Assembly (NCBI GenBank): GCA_018398575.1
Contig: JAGTXZ010000020.1
Coordinates: 1,860,001-1,924,000, forward strand
Reading direction: 5' to 3'
Source of the DNA: Ampelomyces quisqualis
Lineage: Eukaryota; Ascomycota; Dothideomycetes; Pleosporales; Phaeosphaeriaceae
DNA: 64,000 nucleotides
In this document: one piece after another, positions 50,141-62,789 of the stretch
Layout of the letters: each line of letters starts with the position of its first letter
Position numbering within the stretch: position 1 is the stretch's first letter
Program-made: the position numbers and the translations under genes
The notes under the pieces: model-generated
The model's input: the letters and a program-made list of their open reading frames with translations, nothing else
Told to the model about the DNA's origin: nothing
Database searches by the model: none

Positions 50141-53100
50141 CTAGCACAAGAACATATATAATAAGATTAAATAGGTACACTTATAGGCTAACTACCTAAA
50201 GACAATGCGCAGCCTAATAATAGATAAATAGCTTAAGTATACTATATGCCCCTAACTAACTAATAGTAGTATACTAAGGGAATTCTACAAGGCAACAGCT
50301 GGCGCTGTATAGAAGAAGATAATCTTAGAAATTTAAGACTATAGTAATAAAGTTAAAGCTAAACACATAGAAAGATAGCTAACGCTTGCAAACTTAGAAC
50401 TAGAACGCACGTAGTTAGCATTAGTAGTCTTAAGTTCTTCTGCTACTTTAGTGACCTAGCTAATAGGCCTTACTACAATAACAACTAAACTGTTACTTAA
50501 TAACGTTAATGTCTATATTATAGACAGCGTACATTGTTAAACTGCCTAGACCTTCCTGCTTTTAAGGCTAATAACAGCTGCACGTTAATAGTAGCTTAAA
50601 GACAGCAACTTTAAGATAAAGCTATAATATCTTAAATATAGTACACTTGTTAAACACCTGTTGCAACTAAAATTTATAGACTAGTATATAGTTAGGACTT
50701 TAAAGATATTTAACGCGTTAGCGCTGCGCCTAATTACTAACAATAATAATCTAGCTGTAACTGTTAACTTACATGTTAAGATAAGAAGCCTTAAGAGCGT
50801 TGCAATTGAATGCCAGACTCTAGTACAAGACAAAGTTAAGCCTAGTAGTAATACAACCTAGAATAGTATACAAATAACAATAGCTAACTATATAATATAG
50901 TGCACTTTACTTTAGGCAGCAACAGCAACATTATAAACCTAGTAGGTGCTACTAGAGACAAGAGGCAAAGGCGCTTCTGCTTAGAGCTTAACAATAACAC
51001 TAAAGACAATAACTATAAATAACAAAAGACAATAAGAGCGCTAGCAGACCTAGCCTGTAAACTATTAATAGGACCTAAAGCAAATGGTAGCAAACGCTTT
51101 AACAGATAAAGCAGGGGCAAGAAGAAGAAGGATAATAGCCTAGACATACGCATTAAGACCTTAACTACTAAAATTAAGCGCCTAGAGAAGTAGAACAACA
51201 GTACTACAAAGAAAGTAGAAGAAAGCAGAGACAAAGATACTGCGCGAACACAAAACAACACAATATCTACGCTAATTACTACACCTAGACAGAAACGCAA
51301 GAGTGCTATAAGAAAATAATAGAGGTTGCTAGAGAAAGATACTTACTCTAGCAGTAAAGAAGAATAAGAAGAGTATAATAAAGGTAACAGGGATAAGAAT
51401 AAAGAGCTCTAGTTAGCAAAACAACTTGCGTTAGAAGAAAGGCTACAGCTCTAAGCCCTACTAAACGCAAGGTAAGTGCACTATAAAGAGCCTGTAACTA
51501 TAATCTACGCAACTAACACGTAAGACAAGACAGTAGATAAACTGTAAGCTTAAATTAGAGTAGTAATAGAACACTGCCAAGAGGACAAATAGCAGGAAGT
51601 AGCTAACTTCTTTAGATCTCTACTAGAAGACTTTAAGGATAACGCGCCTATAATACTACATTTATTATAGAGACTAATAGTCCTATTTACAGCATACCAA
51701 CTAACAGAGGCTTACATACTTTACAAAAAAGAGCTATCTTTAGACAATAGCAGCATATTTAGAAATATAATAGGTATAAAGAAAACAAGATTAGCTGTAC
51801 TTATAATAATTATAGGGCATGCGCACTTTAAGAACTAGACTAAAGTGCAAGAGGACTAATTAAAGAATAAAACTAGTTAACATAGGGCTAAAGATAACAG
51901 TTAAGAACAGTGCCCTATAATAGACTAACAGACATTCTTATGTGCATGTAAAAAAAACTCTTTAATGCTAGAAGAGCTATAGTTAGTAGTATCTATAGTA
52001 AGCAGATAGGGCTGCGCACTAGCTGCATAGAAGGCTGAAATTATTACTATAGGCCTCTGCAAATCTAAATAGTGCGACCCAAAAGACCTCTTTACGCTCT
52101 GTATCTACTTTATAGATAACACCCCCCTATAAGGCATAGGCGCACTAACAGCAGACAAAGAAATAGAGATAAAAATTAATCTGTAAGTTAAATAGTACCT
52201 TGCAGCGTTTAACTAAAACGTTCTACTGCGCAAATTTATAAAGGACAGTAAGAAGTATGTAGAGACAGTTCTATAGTATATCTAAGAACGCTACATACTA
52301 AAAGTCTACCTAAGTGCAACTACGCACTATCTAGTACTATTTGCTAGCTAATTTATAATTGTATGCAGCTACACAATATTAGTAAAACGCGTGCTTAATA
52401 AATACTAAACTATAAGACTTATAACTATACGTAAAATATTATTAAGAGGTAGCAAAGTAAGCGCAACAGACGCCTTTAATATTCTTAGCTATATAGTAAT
52501 ATAGAGACATATTATCTTTAACAAGTTCTATAACTACAAATCTAAGAATACTATTATAGGTAACTTGTACAAGACTATTTAAGTTAAGAACTATAGTTAT
52601 TAGTAGAAGGCCTAGGCCCTCTTAGGTACACTAATAGAGAAGAGTCTCTATAAGATACTTATTTTTATCTCCTTAGCGCTTAGCAGACTGCAAGACAATA
52701 AGAACTTCTTAAACTAGCACTATCTTACAGGCAAGAAGAACAACATAGACAGTTCTAAACTGTTTACTGCTGCTAACCCTGTGTACGCAAGCATTAAGAA
52801 AATTATAGATATAAGAGAGATAAGAAAGATATTAGGCCTAGTTATAGCAAAGAGCTAGGACACTTGCTTATCTAAGGCACAAGAAGAAGTTAAAAACGTA
52901 CTTAATTTTCCTAAGTACATAGCGCTTATAGCGTTAGGAGAGAAGATTGCAGTAAGGTTTATACTGCGTTAAACTCTAGTTACGCAAGACCTATAGGGCC
53001 AGAAGATTTTAGGCATTAAGGGTAACTTCCTAACGTTCTACTAGCTATGCTAAACAGATAACTTCTAATTGCTTATAGCTAACACAATAATAAGATGCAA

Positions 53101-54025
53101 GATAGTACTATAACAAGAAGGGCTAAACAGTGCAAAAGCTAAGAGCGTATATATATTTAACTGCGCTAAGATACAGAGTATTGCAACATTTCTAATGCTA
53201 GCCTAGCTTAAAGCTGCGCTGTTTAAAAGCAAAAGAAGTAAGAAAACTAAGTAGTTTACATTAACGCATATCTAACAGCACTTCTAGTAGCTAGATAAAG
53301 AAATGTTTACTAACAACTTTAACTTACTGCTTATACATAGTATAAAGTACAATGCGATTAAGCTAAAGGCTAAAAGGACTTATGTTAAAACTAGACTTAA
53401 TCCTAATTAAAAGGGCCTAGCAGATAATTAAACAGTACTACGCAACGTTTAGGCCAAAATCTTTATTAGCTTATACAAACTATGTGTGCAACTAGTGCTC
53501 TAGATAGGGCTTTAAAAAAAATTTGGTAAAAATGTAGTTCTTCTGCTAAGAGGAGGAATGTTAAAGTCTAAAATAGACGCTGTGTTAGCAAAATAGAGGA
53601 ACCTAGACTTAACATTTATTTTAGTAGCGTTAATAGCGTTTGCAGAAGCTATTACGCTAATTAAGGCAAATAAGGTTATAATTGCAGAGCCTTAAGACAA
53701 ACAGGGCACTTAAGACTAATTTATGTTTAGGGTATATTAACTAGGCTAGCTAGCAGACGTGTGCAAGGGTATTATTCTGTACAACCTAGAAAGTAATCTA
53801 GAAACAAAAGTTCTAAAGAAGCAGAATGTAAAGACATTGTTGCGTAGTAGTCTGCAAGGTATAACAACAAAAAGAGAAAAGATTAAGTAAGATTGTAATA
53901 AGAAAATTCCTATAAAGCTTAAGAGGCTAGTGTAAATTAGGTAAATTAAGCAGTAGAACTGCAGAGTACAGTACACTACTATGCAAAGCTGTAGAATAAA
54001 AAACGCTTAAGTAGATACGTAGCCT
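50141..54025 (+). pseudogene. Very long unrecognised gene at the element's right end, inner copy
   Basis: Two plus-strand frames follow each other. The first (50,141 to about 50,985; LANLELERT, ALRLITNNNNLAV) is about 280 codons. The second runs from about 50,984 to 54,025, about 1,000 codons, with only TAG/TAA inside. The second begins with a basic coiled segment (LADLACKLLIGPKANGSKRF, KKKKDNSLDIRIKTLTTKIK) and continues with globular stretches such as FNILSYIVI, TAANPVYASIKKIIDIREIR and NVLNFPKYIALIALGEKIAV. I do not recognise a domain. The gene points to the right end and is conserved in both copies, so it is probably an element-specific protein. One shift or an intron near 50,985 is needed to join the frames. 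Confidence 0.6.
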
Positions 54026-54394
54026 AGTCCTAAGAGCACAAGAATACAAAAAGTATTGCAAAAGAAGTATATACGTAGATGTAACGCAAAATTAATTTAA
54101 AGTGCAAGGATAGTGTAGATTTGTAGCAAAACCTAAACTAAGTAACAGCGCTATTAAAGAGATTGCCTTAGACTTAAACTACAGTTAGGCACAGTTAAGA
54201 ACAGGCTGCTAACTAGCAACACAGTTGTGTAAATAGTGCAAAGCTATATTAAACACAAGAACTTTAAACTATTTTGTAAAAGGGTTCTACAAGCTAGGCT
54301 ACTAATAATAGTATGCTAGGCATTGCTGTTATTGCTTAGCACAGCAGAGCACAGTTAAGAACTGTCTAGTAGCTAGCAGTACAGTTGTGTTAAC

Positions 54395-54440
54395 AGTATT
54401 ACTAATATTACAGATGTTGCTAACGTTGTGTTTTCCTAAC
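54395..54440. repeat. Degenerate 9-bp subterminal repeats, inner right end
   Basis: A run of related 9-mers (such as GTATTACTA, ATGTTGCTA and ACGTTGTGT) precedes the right terminal repeat. It resembles the left-end array. A pair of copies of about 50 bp containing CACAGTTAAGAAC lies just upstream, near 54,190 and 54,350. Confidence 0.45.
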
Positions 54441-54441
54441 A
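54431..54441. repeat. Right terminal inverted repeat of inner element
   Basis: TTTTCCTAACA is the inverted partner of the left end at 35,546. It is followed at once by TAGTACTG, which is the continuation of the interrupted outer Plavaka-like gene. Confidence 0.75.
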
Positions 54442-55775
54442 TAGTACTGTGCATTAAGTATAGTGTCTATTTTTCTTTCCACCTATTAGTAGCACTTACT
54501 TTTTATAGTTAGCTAGAATTGTATAAATAGTTAGGTAACACTATTACGTCTGTTAGTTAGCACACTCTAGCTGTATACTATATTTAGTAGCCTCTTTAAG
54601 TGCTGTAGTTGCTAGTTAGCGTCTATCCTCTATAGTAACCCTCTATTGTTAACGCTGTAGTTAGTACTTACGCAACAACAGTTTGCCTATATAGTAATAA
54701 TATACTTTACTCTTTAGAATAGAATCTAGGAGCTTAGCTGTTAGGATAAATCTAGCTAGTAGTGTTCTAGGTATTGTTCTGCGTTATTATGCCTTACAGT
54801 TAAGATTCCTAATAGTAATATATATTAGCTATACTGCTACGTTACTAAATATTATAGACAACTATATTTTATCTACTACTAGTATAACTAGCACAAGGGT
54901 TGCACTATCTAGCAAGCGCTATTGTATTAACTACTACTAATCTTCTAAGTGTAGTTTGTAATATACTCTTATAGGTTTGTTAAGTGTACCTGTAAAAGAA
55001 TAGCTAGGTGCGTAAACTATCTTGTTAGTAAATAAGTAATAACTAAGTATAAAAGTAACTTATAACATAATATCCTAGTATATAAATATATGTTAGTTAG
55101 GTTAGAGGTTTAGTAACCTAGATGTAATTGCTACGTCCTCTTATATCTATATATTGTCTTATAGCCTAGATTAAATATTTAACATAGCCTACTACTACTA
55201 GCGCTCTAATTAGAACTGCAGCTATAAATATAGCTTGTGTAGCTATATGTTAGTAAAGAGGCTGTTAACATTACCTAATATACATTTTATTCTTTACAGC
55301 TACAATGCAAACGCTAGTGCAAAAAGAGAACTAAAGGGCCCTACTATATTATTCCTATTAGTGTTAGCACGCGTACGCTATTTAGCTGTGTGTAGCCTAC
55401 TACTTTACGTCTGCTATTCCTAAACTAAAGGGTTTGCTAGCGTGCTGTTTACTTACTGTCTTAAATAGCTTGTCCTATCCTTATATAGACGCTAACATTA
55501 GGCCTATCTACTCTATTGCCTTATATTTAGCTAGAGTGTAGTTGCGTTTACATAAGGTGTTGCTGTATAAAGCAAGTACTGCGTTGTCTAGAGTAGCATC
55601 TATTGCGTTACAGCTATTAGAGCTGTGCTATTATATTATAGTGTTAGGAGTTATAACTAGCGTATTATTAAGTAGTAAGTAGCAACACGTCTAGTATTAA
55701 GTACTGTGTTTAACAAGTCCTGTATACGTCTTAGTGTAAAAGCTATATAGTATATATATATAATTTATTACTAAT
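54442..55775 (-). pseudogene. Plavaka-like transposase, outer copy, N-terminal part
   Basis: This is homologous to 41,648-42,985 of the inner element and carries the same N-terminal transposase blocks on the minus strand. The coding frame stops abruptly at 54,442, where the inner element's right end begins. Together with 33,840-35,545 it forms the interrupted gene. Confidence 0.75.
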
Positions 55776-55779
55776 TTAT

Positions 55780-56477
55780 TTGTGTATAACTCTGTAGTTT
55801 AGATGTAAAGAGACTAAGTGTGCAAAAACAGTATTAACATTAGTTACGTAGTATTAAGGTAGTTACTAGCAGCATTTATCCTGTGCTATATAGTCTGTTA
55901 TCTATAGTAGTCTACTAAAGTCTACTGTAGCTAATAGTTACCTAACCTGTGTACAGAACTATGCTAATAGTTGTAGGCGCAACAACTAATATTTTTCTTT
56001 TCTTTAATATTCTTTATTACTCTAACAACTGTTACGTTATTACACTAGAGCTTACTTGTTAATAACCTAATTAGTTAGGCTAGCTAACACAGCTTAATAA
56101 AGATTAATATTAATAATAATTATTATGCTAAAAAATATTAATACTCTAGAATAAATAAGTTACTGCGCGTTTAGAATATATATAGTAGAACCTAAACACC
56201 TAAAAAGGTAAGTATACTTGCAAGTAGACACGTATAAGGTTTAAAAGTATAAAAAAAATAGACTAGTAGCTCTAGCAGCCTGATATACAACTTGTACTAA
56301 GGTAGCTAGGCTTAGTATAGATAGAAGCAGGTAGAATAGTGTACTATATATACTATAGGTAAGACTAGTAACAGGCGTAGGCAATTACTTAATAGTAAGA
56401 AATAATAAGTATAATTTATATATAGTGTTAACTAATGTTCTAAGCAGCTAGTATTTTTAATCTTTTCTAGTTTTAAA
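55780..56477. other. Noncoding spacer of the outer element between divergent genes
   Basis: This spans the region between the minus-strand Plavaka-like gene and the plus-strand genes, matching 42,990-43,681 in the inner copy. I see no frame in it. The stretch matching 43,330-43,660 (after TTACTGCGCGTTTAGAATAT) is unusually similar between the copies and could be the bidirectional promoter; that is inference. Confidence 0.35.
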
Positions 56478-56727
56478 ATACCTGCAGATCCAATTCATAT
56501 TCTTTCTCTAGCACAGTATAGGACAGTTGTCTACTAGAAACTACTGTTCTAACTTGCCCTAATATGCAAATATAACAAAAGCTAAATAGTAATAAAGACT
56601 ATTAACAAACTGCTATATATTAAACGCATCTACGTACTACTTACTCTTAAACTATTAGCGCTAATAGAGTATATAATAGCCTTACTAGCTAGCTACCCTT
56701 TGCCTCTTGCTATATATACGTTTTCCT

Positions 56728-57045
56728 AACCTTAAAACTAGAGATAAATTTACCTATGTGTCTCTAGTCTTAGGGTTAAGGTAATAGTTTTTTGTTAAAA
56801 TATATATAAAACCTAGTATTATTTTTATCTATTATACACTTGCGCCTCTTTACACTTCTCTAACCTTAAAACTAGAGATAAATTTACCTATATATCTCTC
56901 GTCTTAGGGTTAAGGTAACAGTCTTTTGTTAAAATATATATAGAACTTAGTGTTATTTTTATCTATTATACACTTGCGCCTTCTTACACTTTCCTAACCT
57001 TAAAACTAAAGATAAATTTACCTATATACCTATGTATACAGCTGC
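56728..57045. repeat. 134-bp hairpin-containing tandem repeat, outer copy
   Basis: This is the same array as at 43,931 with the same internal inverted repeat; both arms are conserved apart from transitions. Confidence 0.72.
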
Positions 57046-57316
57046 TTCTTAACACGTAACTTATACTCTTAATTTAATGTTACTATCTTTGTATATATAT
57101 TTCTTATAAGTCTAAAAGACTTAATCTTTTATTATATTTTTATTCTTATAAAACTAAAACTATACCTATTACGTCTATATATTTGTATAGTTTAAAAATC
57201 TAGAACTAAGCTTTACTATATTATTAGCACTACACCTGCGCTACTTCTTAGCCTACTAGTATAGAAGTAAATTTATATTCTAAATAGACCCTTTAGTAGC
57301 TGTTTAGATGTTGTAG

Positions 57317-57905
57317 CTTAACTAAGATACCTTATAACGTGTTTAACAACAAGAATCTCTATAACAACAGCTATAATAGCATTCTAGGGCGCATATTAAT
57401 AACCTAGCCTAACTTAAGAGCGCTATTATTATAACAACTTTATTATGTCTTATAACACTATTACTTAACTAAGATACCTTATAGCGTGTTTGAAAGCAAG
57501 AATCTCTATAATAACAGCTACAATAGTATTCTAATACGCACATTAATAACTTAGCCTAACTTAAGAGCGCTGTTGTTGCAACAACTTTATTATATCCTGT
57601 AATACTATTACTTAACTAAGATACCTTATAGCGTGTTTAAAAGCAAGAATCTCTACAACAACAGCTATAATAGTATTCTAATGCGCACATTAACAACTTA
57701 GCCTAACTTAAGAGCGCTATTGTCGCAACAACTTTGTTATGTCCTATAATACTATTACTTAACTAAGATACTTTATAGCGTGTTCAAAAGCAAGAATCTC
57801 TATAACAACAACTATAATAGTATCCTAGTGCGTATATTAATAACTTAGCCTAACTTAAGAGCGCTGTTGTTACAACAACTTTATTATGTCCTATAATACA
57901 TATTA
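57317..57905 (+). repeat. Four tandem 147-bp units, outer copy
   Basis: Units begin at 57,317, 57,464, 57,611 and 57,758. One unit fewer than the inner copy, the usual result of unequal exchange or slippage. Confidence 0.85.
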
Positions 57906-58526
57906 ACAACTTAGCCTAACTTAAGAACGCAATTCTTATACTATTAGGTAACTAGAAGATATTAGAGATATAACTACAATTTACATGCTTTTGTCTATAT
58001 ATTATTATAGGCAAAAATTAAGGATAACGTAGAGTTGCAGTTGTTTGTTAGGATATCTCTATTCTAGTACTCTTATTAGGCTCTTTAATAGCAAAGCCTA
58101 CCTAAGCAGCTGCAACTTCTCTTATACTATATACAATACATTTCTATTAGACCTTATAAGTAGCAATCTAACGTCTAGATATTAAGATATTCTAACTATA
58201 ACTTATATAACATTAAGTCTCTTATTGTTACTAAGCTTTATTACAGCTTTAAGAACTTCTATTAACGCAAAGAAGTTACGCGCATTAAACTTATCTACAC
58301 TAAGATGCTACTAGCTAGTAATAAAAAGGATACCTACTACACTAGTAGGTACAACTAAGACTTTAAAGGACACCTATATAAATTAAAACAACAGGCCTGT
58401 ATTTGTTTGTCTTAGAGATGCTTAGCAGAGAAGAATATGTATAAGAGGTAACGCATAATACTTTATAAATCTTGTGCATAGTATATAAGGCAGCAAACAC
58501 TTTAAATATATTAATCTCTACAATTA

Positions 58527-58935
58527 GGCTCTTCTAATAACTAGTAGCTATAGTTGCGTTGCACTATTAGTAACTATTGTCTACTAGAGAATACTACTAG
58601 TGCTGTACGCTACCTACTACTACAGCAGGCTCTTTTAATAACTAGCAGCTATAGTTATGTTATACTGTTAGTAACTGTTGTTTACTAGAGAATACTACTA
58701 GTGCTGTACGCAACTTACTACTACAGCAGGCTCTTTTAACTACTAGCAGCTATAGTTACGTTACACTGTTAGCAACTATTATCTACTAGAGAATACTACT
58801 AGTGCTGTACGCAACCTACTACTATAGTAGGCTCTTCTAATAACTAGCAGCTATAGTTGCGTTGTACTATCTATAACTATTGTCTATTAGAGAGTACTGT
58901 TAGCGTTAATTGCTAGCTATCTACTGTAATAGGCA
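58527..58935. repeat. Four tandem 100-101 bp units, outer copy
   Basis: This is the same array as at 45,879, with equal copy number. Confidence 0.78.
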
Positions 58936-59209
58936 CCTAGAGCAACTAATTAGTGCTATAATAATACTAGTATAGGTTTAAGGCTAAGTTTAGATTTTGT
59001 TTTATATTAAATGCTATAAGTAGCTACTAGAGTATTAGTATACGTAAGTGTATTATCTTTACTATATTAGATAGTAGATTACTTATTATAAATACATCTA
59101 GTTTCTATTGTTATTCTACTACTATAATATTAAGCCTATATTATCTAGTTTATAGATAGGTTAAGGTCTAACGCCTAACTAGTAACACAGTTGTGCTTGG
59201 ACTATTATA

Positions 59210-60874
59210 GAACGTATTAAGGTTTGTAAACATAAGGTATTGTTTTTGTATTTAACACTATAATAACTTACTATATAGGCTACTAGAGCCTTTTGCTACT
59301 ATGTGCAACTAAATAATATAACTAATATTCTTTTAACAACGCAAGAACACCTAGATAGCAATAAAACTAAATACACTAGCTATAACTACGCGTACAATAG
59401 GCATCTGTAATAGAAAACTCTTAAGGTAGCTCTAAATAACTAGTATATAGAGTTACAGGCAGCTTGTGTTAATGTTACTAACAACATAATTTGCAAAACT
59501 GTACGTTAACTTTAGCAACAGCTGCCTAAATATAATAGCTACAAAATACTAGAGTTTAATAATAGATAGCTTACTATATATAAATAATAATATAGTGTGC
59601 AGTTATATAAACAGTTTGCAAAAACAGTAGGCAACTATAGCAGTATAACAGTTAAAGACACTAAGCTTATAATAGAAGAGATTTGCGACGTAGTAAGTAG
59701 ATACTCGCCTAAGGATTTATATAACATAGATAAGGCTAGTATATACTAGAAACACTTACCCTAATGCACGTTAGCAGATAATCTAGAAGCTAGACCTAGA
59801 CTAGACAGAAAGTATATAACTAGTATACTGTATATAAACGCAGATAGCTTAGACTAAGTGCTTTTATAGTTTATAGAATTCTTAAACTACACAACTTGTA
59901 TAGATAGTAAGAAGAACCTAAATATTTGTAGTCTTAGTTGTGTCTATTAGAACAATAATTCTACCTAGATAGACACTAATATTATGCTAGAATAGCTAAA
60001 ATAGTTTAATAACTGCATAAACAGATAAGTATTATTGCTAATTAATAGGTTCCTGCCTTATAAACACGTAGTAGCTAAGCTTTAAATAAGCTGCTAATTA
60101 CTATAGAACGTTTAGTATGTATAGTGTTAATGTACTACAGGCTTATTATAGTAATAGAGGTTACAATACTTACTAATATAATAGAGTTATATTCCTGCCT
60201 GCAGGTAGTATAACATTATACTAACTAATAGACTAAGGTATTACCTGCGCATAGAAGGCTAAAGTCTACGCCTATTTCTTACACTTTGTAGTAGAGAAAA
60301 GTATAATAGGCAAACATCCTACTAAAATAATAGATATTATTTATGCTATTTGCTAGAGATATTGCGCGTAGTATAACAAGATAAGAGCTAAGACTATATA
60401 CAGTAGCTAGTAGATCTTAATATGTCTAAATATATACTACAGCCTATAGCTATATATAGCTAACTTCTAAGAGACCTACTATAAGCTTAATAATTTAGTT
60501 AACTAGCTTAAAGACATGCGCGTTGTTAATAGTATAGACGTTAGGAGCTTTATTAAGTTACCTAAAGAGCGCAATCCTAACTACAAAGATCTAGCCTACC
60601 TCTTAGACTATATTATTGCAATATACAGCCTAAATAAGATAGAGAAGAACTATAAGGTACTGTTACTTCCTAGACTATTATACTGCAAAGTAATAGACAT
60701 AATAGATTAACTGTAGGTGTATGTAGGTTAGTAAGAGTTTACTATAAATAATAGGCAATATATTAACAAGCTAGGAGCACTGTAATAGGCAACTATAAAA
60801 TAGATAGCTGCAGAGCTACAAGATAGACGCTAAAAAGATATACGCGACTAGGTAGTAAGACTGTGCTAATGCAA
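59210..60874 (+). pseudogene. pogo-family DDE transposase, outer copy
   Basis: This is homologous to 46,561-48,225 at offset 12,649, with the same domain order and the same frameshift near 60,090-60,130. The shift therefore predates the separation of the two element copies: the pogo gene was already broken while the host element was still moving. The C-terminal 64 codons (60,516-60,710) remain free of stops. Confidence 0.83.
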
Positions 60875-61858
60875 ACACAAGAATGCTATATACCTGAAAT
60901 AAGATAACACTAGGCTGTTTGTAAGCGTAAAAACTAAGAGTAATGTTATAGTATAGTTATAGTTAGAAAAGCGTAATAATACTATACTTAACTAGAACAA
61001 GAATAGCTATTGTACAAATTATCTTACAGAGCCTGTAATCTCTAGTATTTTAGCTAGCGCATTAACTAAAAAAACTAGACAATATTAGCCTAGTAAACAC
61101 TAAAATTAAAGAATAATTACCTAGCACTAACTATATTTAGCTAAAGACTAGATTAATAATCTAAAGCAGTAGTACACAATCTATGCAACTAAAAGAGCAG
61201 GGTTGTTAAGAAATTATGCACGCATAGTAATATCTAGGCAGGACAGCAGCGTAGAAAGTTAAGTACTCTAGCATACTAGCACTAAGCGAAGACACTACAC
61301 TATAAGATATGTTAATAAGAGATAAGGCTATTATACAAGAACACAAGATAATAGATAATAATAGTATTCTTTGTAAGATACTGCGTACTATATAATTTGT
61401 AATATTAGTTGCTAATACTAAGAGAGAACACCTAAATAAAGGAATACTACTATATTAACAGCAAACTTAGCGTTAAAAAGAGGAAACTAATCTTCTTATA
61501 AACAAATCTATAGAACGTAAGGTAGAATTATCTAGTTAAAAACATAAACGTCTTAAACTAATATTAAAATGTATAATAGAAGTAGGCTGCTGTACACTTT
61601 CTTGCTAGCTGCGAGCTGCGTGCACTATAGAGATCTGTTAACTACTATCTACGCTAATAGTATACAGTCTAGGGCGTTAGATGCACTAACAGATAATATA
61701 GAATTATAATAGAATAATATAGTGCAAAGGAATAAAAGGTAATAGATAGCTTCTCTTGCTAACAGAACTGTAGATACATAAAAAACTTCCTTATAATTCT
61801 ACGTAAACTGCTAGACGCTAGCATATAACTTAAATATTCTAACGCAGCATTGTTACGT

Positions 61859-62205
61859 AACTTATTTACTGCAATAGCACTAGTAGGTTTAGCTAAGTTT
61901 GCCTGCTAGACTAAAGAGAGTGCTACTAATATAATATATAAGAGGTAAGTTGCCTATATTATAATGTAAAAATATAGGAGGTAAGAATTTTGCTTAGTGC
62001 TATACAGTGTTCTATAGTACTGTATAGTAGACCTGTCTACTATAATAGTACTAGTAGGTTTAGCTAAGTTTGCTTGCTAGACTAAAGAGAGTGCTACTAC
62101 TATAATATACAAGAGGTAAGTTGCTTACACTATAATGTAAAAAACTAAGAAGTAAGAATTTTGCTTAGTGCTACATAGTGCTATATAGTACTATATAGTG
62201 CTGCA
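61859..62205. repeat. Two tandem 171-bp units, outer copy
   Basis: This is the homologue of the array at 49,212, with the same palindromic TAGTGCTATATAGTAC tail. Confidence 0.72.
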
Positions 62206-62789
62206 CTAAGAATAACACGTAGTAAGAGGCACTTCCTTAGAATATACCTTTACTTACCTTAAAGATATAATATAACGCGTTAGCGCTAGGTAAGAGGCTA
62301 TATAATACTAGGATAAAACCCTACTTACTTTTACTTGCACCTATAATTTAACCTACTACTATAACTATATAATGTTACGTTACTACTACAAATGCACTAT
62401 AACTACACAATAACAATAATAGTGCTATAACGCAAATACACGTAATTTTCTACATTACGTTTACTATACTACGCTGTATATTACAATACTATTACAAGTA
62501 AGTATATAATATAAGTACACCTACATACACTAACTAAGCTATAGCTATTCTACTGTCTTTGCACTTACCTGTACTATTCTTAACTATTATGCGTAATATA
62601 TTGTATAATGCGCGCGTTATAGGATTGCAATAATAAGTATAAGTAGTAGCTACCTTAATTAAATAAATAGTACATAAGTAATACAAAGACAATAACTACT
62701 AATAACGTATTTTAGGCAATTATAAGAATAGGCTATAATATTAATATAGTAGACTAGCGCATATAGGTTAAAGAGATAATAGATTTTAT

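Larger units (their letters stand above)
35546..54441. mobile_element. Inner giant Plavaka-like DNA transposon (complete, RIP-degraded)
   Basis: This is an 18.9 kb element bounded by short inverted repeats (CGTTAGGAAAA on the left, TTTTCCTAACA on the right). It is flanked by TA at 35,544-35,545 and TA at 54,442-54,443. The sequence left of it (29,435-35,545) matches its own left 6.1 kb, and the sequence right of it (54,442 onward) matches its own right 12.8 kb, so it inserted into another copy of itself. The uninterrupted target is visible inside it at 41,641-41,653. It carries outward-facing genes: a Plavaka-like transposase and another gene on the minus strand in the left half, and LRR-like, pogo and a very long unknown gene on the plus strand in the right half. 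All frames are filled with TAG/TAA. The family assignment rests on the transposase; the ends themselves were not recognised from memory. Confidence 0.85.
56478..58490 (+). pseudogene. LRR-like protein relic, outer copy
   Basis: This is homologous to 43,682-45,840. The candidate ATG is changed to ATA at 56,478-56,480 (G to A). Only four 49-residue units remain here (57,317-57,905) against five in the inner copy, which accounts for the 147-bp length difference between the copies. Confidence 0.42.

Noticed and set aside
51013..51300. Minus-strand 95-codon hydrophobic open frame that looks like a membrane protein
   Set aside because: It is the antisense of the Lys/Glu/Arg-rich coiled part of the long plus-strand gene; antisense of such codons gives Leu/Phe/Ser runs.
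35546..54441. Tc1/mariner-type origin of the whole element, because of the TA duplication and the pogo gene
   Set aside because: The outer copy's left flank is CT and not TA, the pogo gene was already frameshifted before the move, and the uninterrupted gene nearest the left end is Plavaka-like.
55235..55423. Plus-strand 62-codon open frame
   Set aside because: It is antisense to the N-terminal part of the Plavaka-like gene, which is the recognisable frame.
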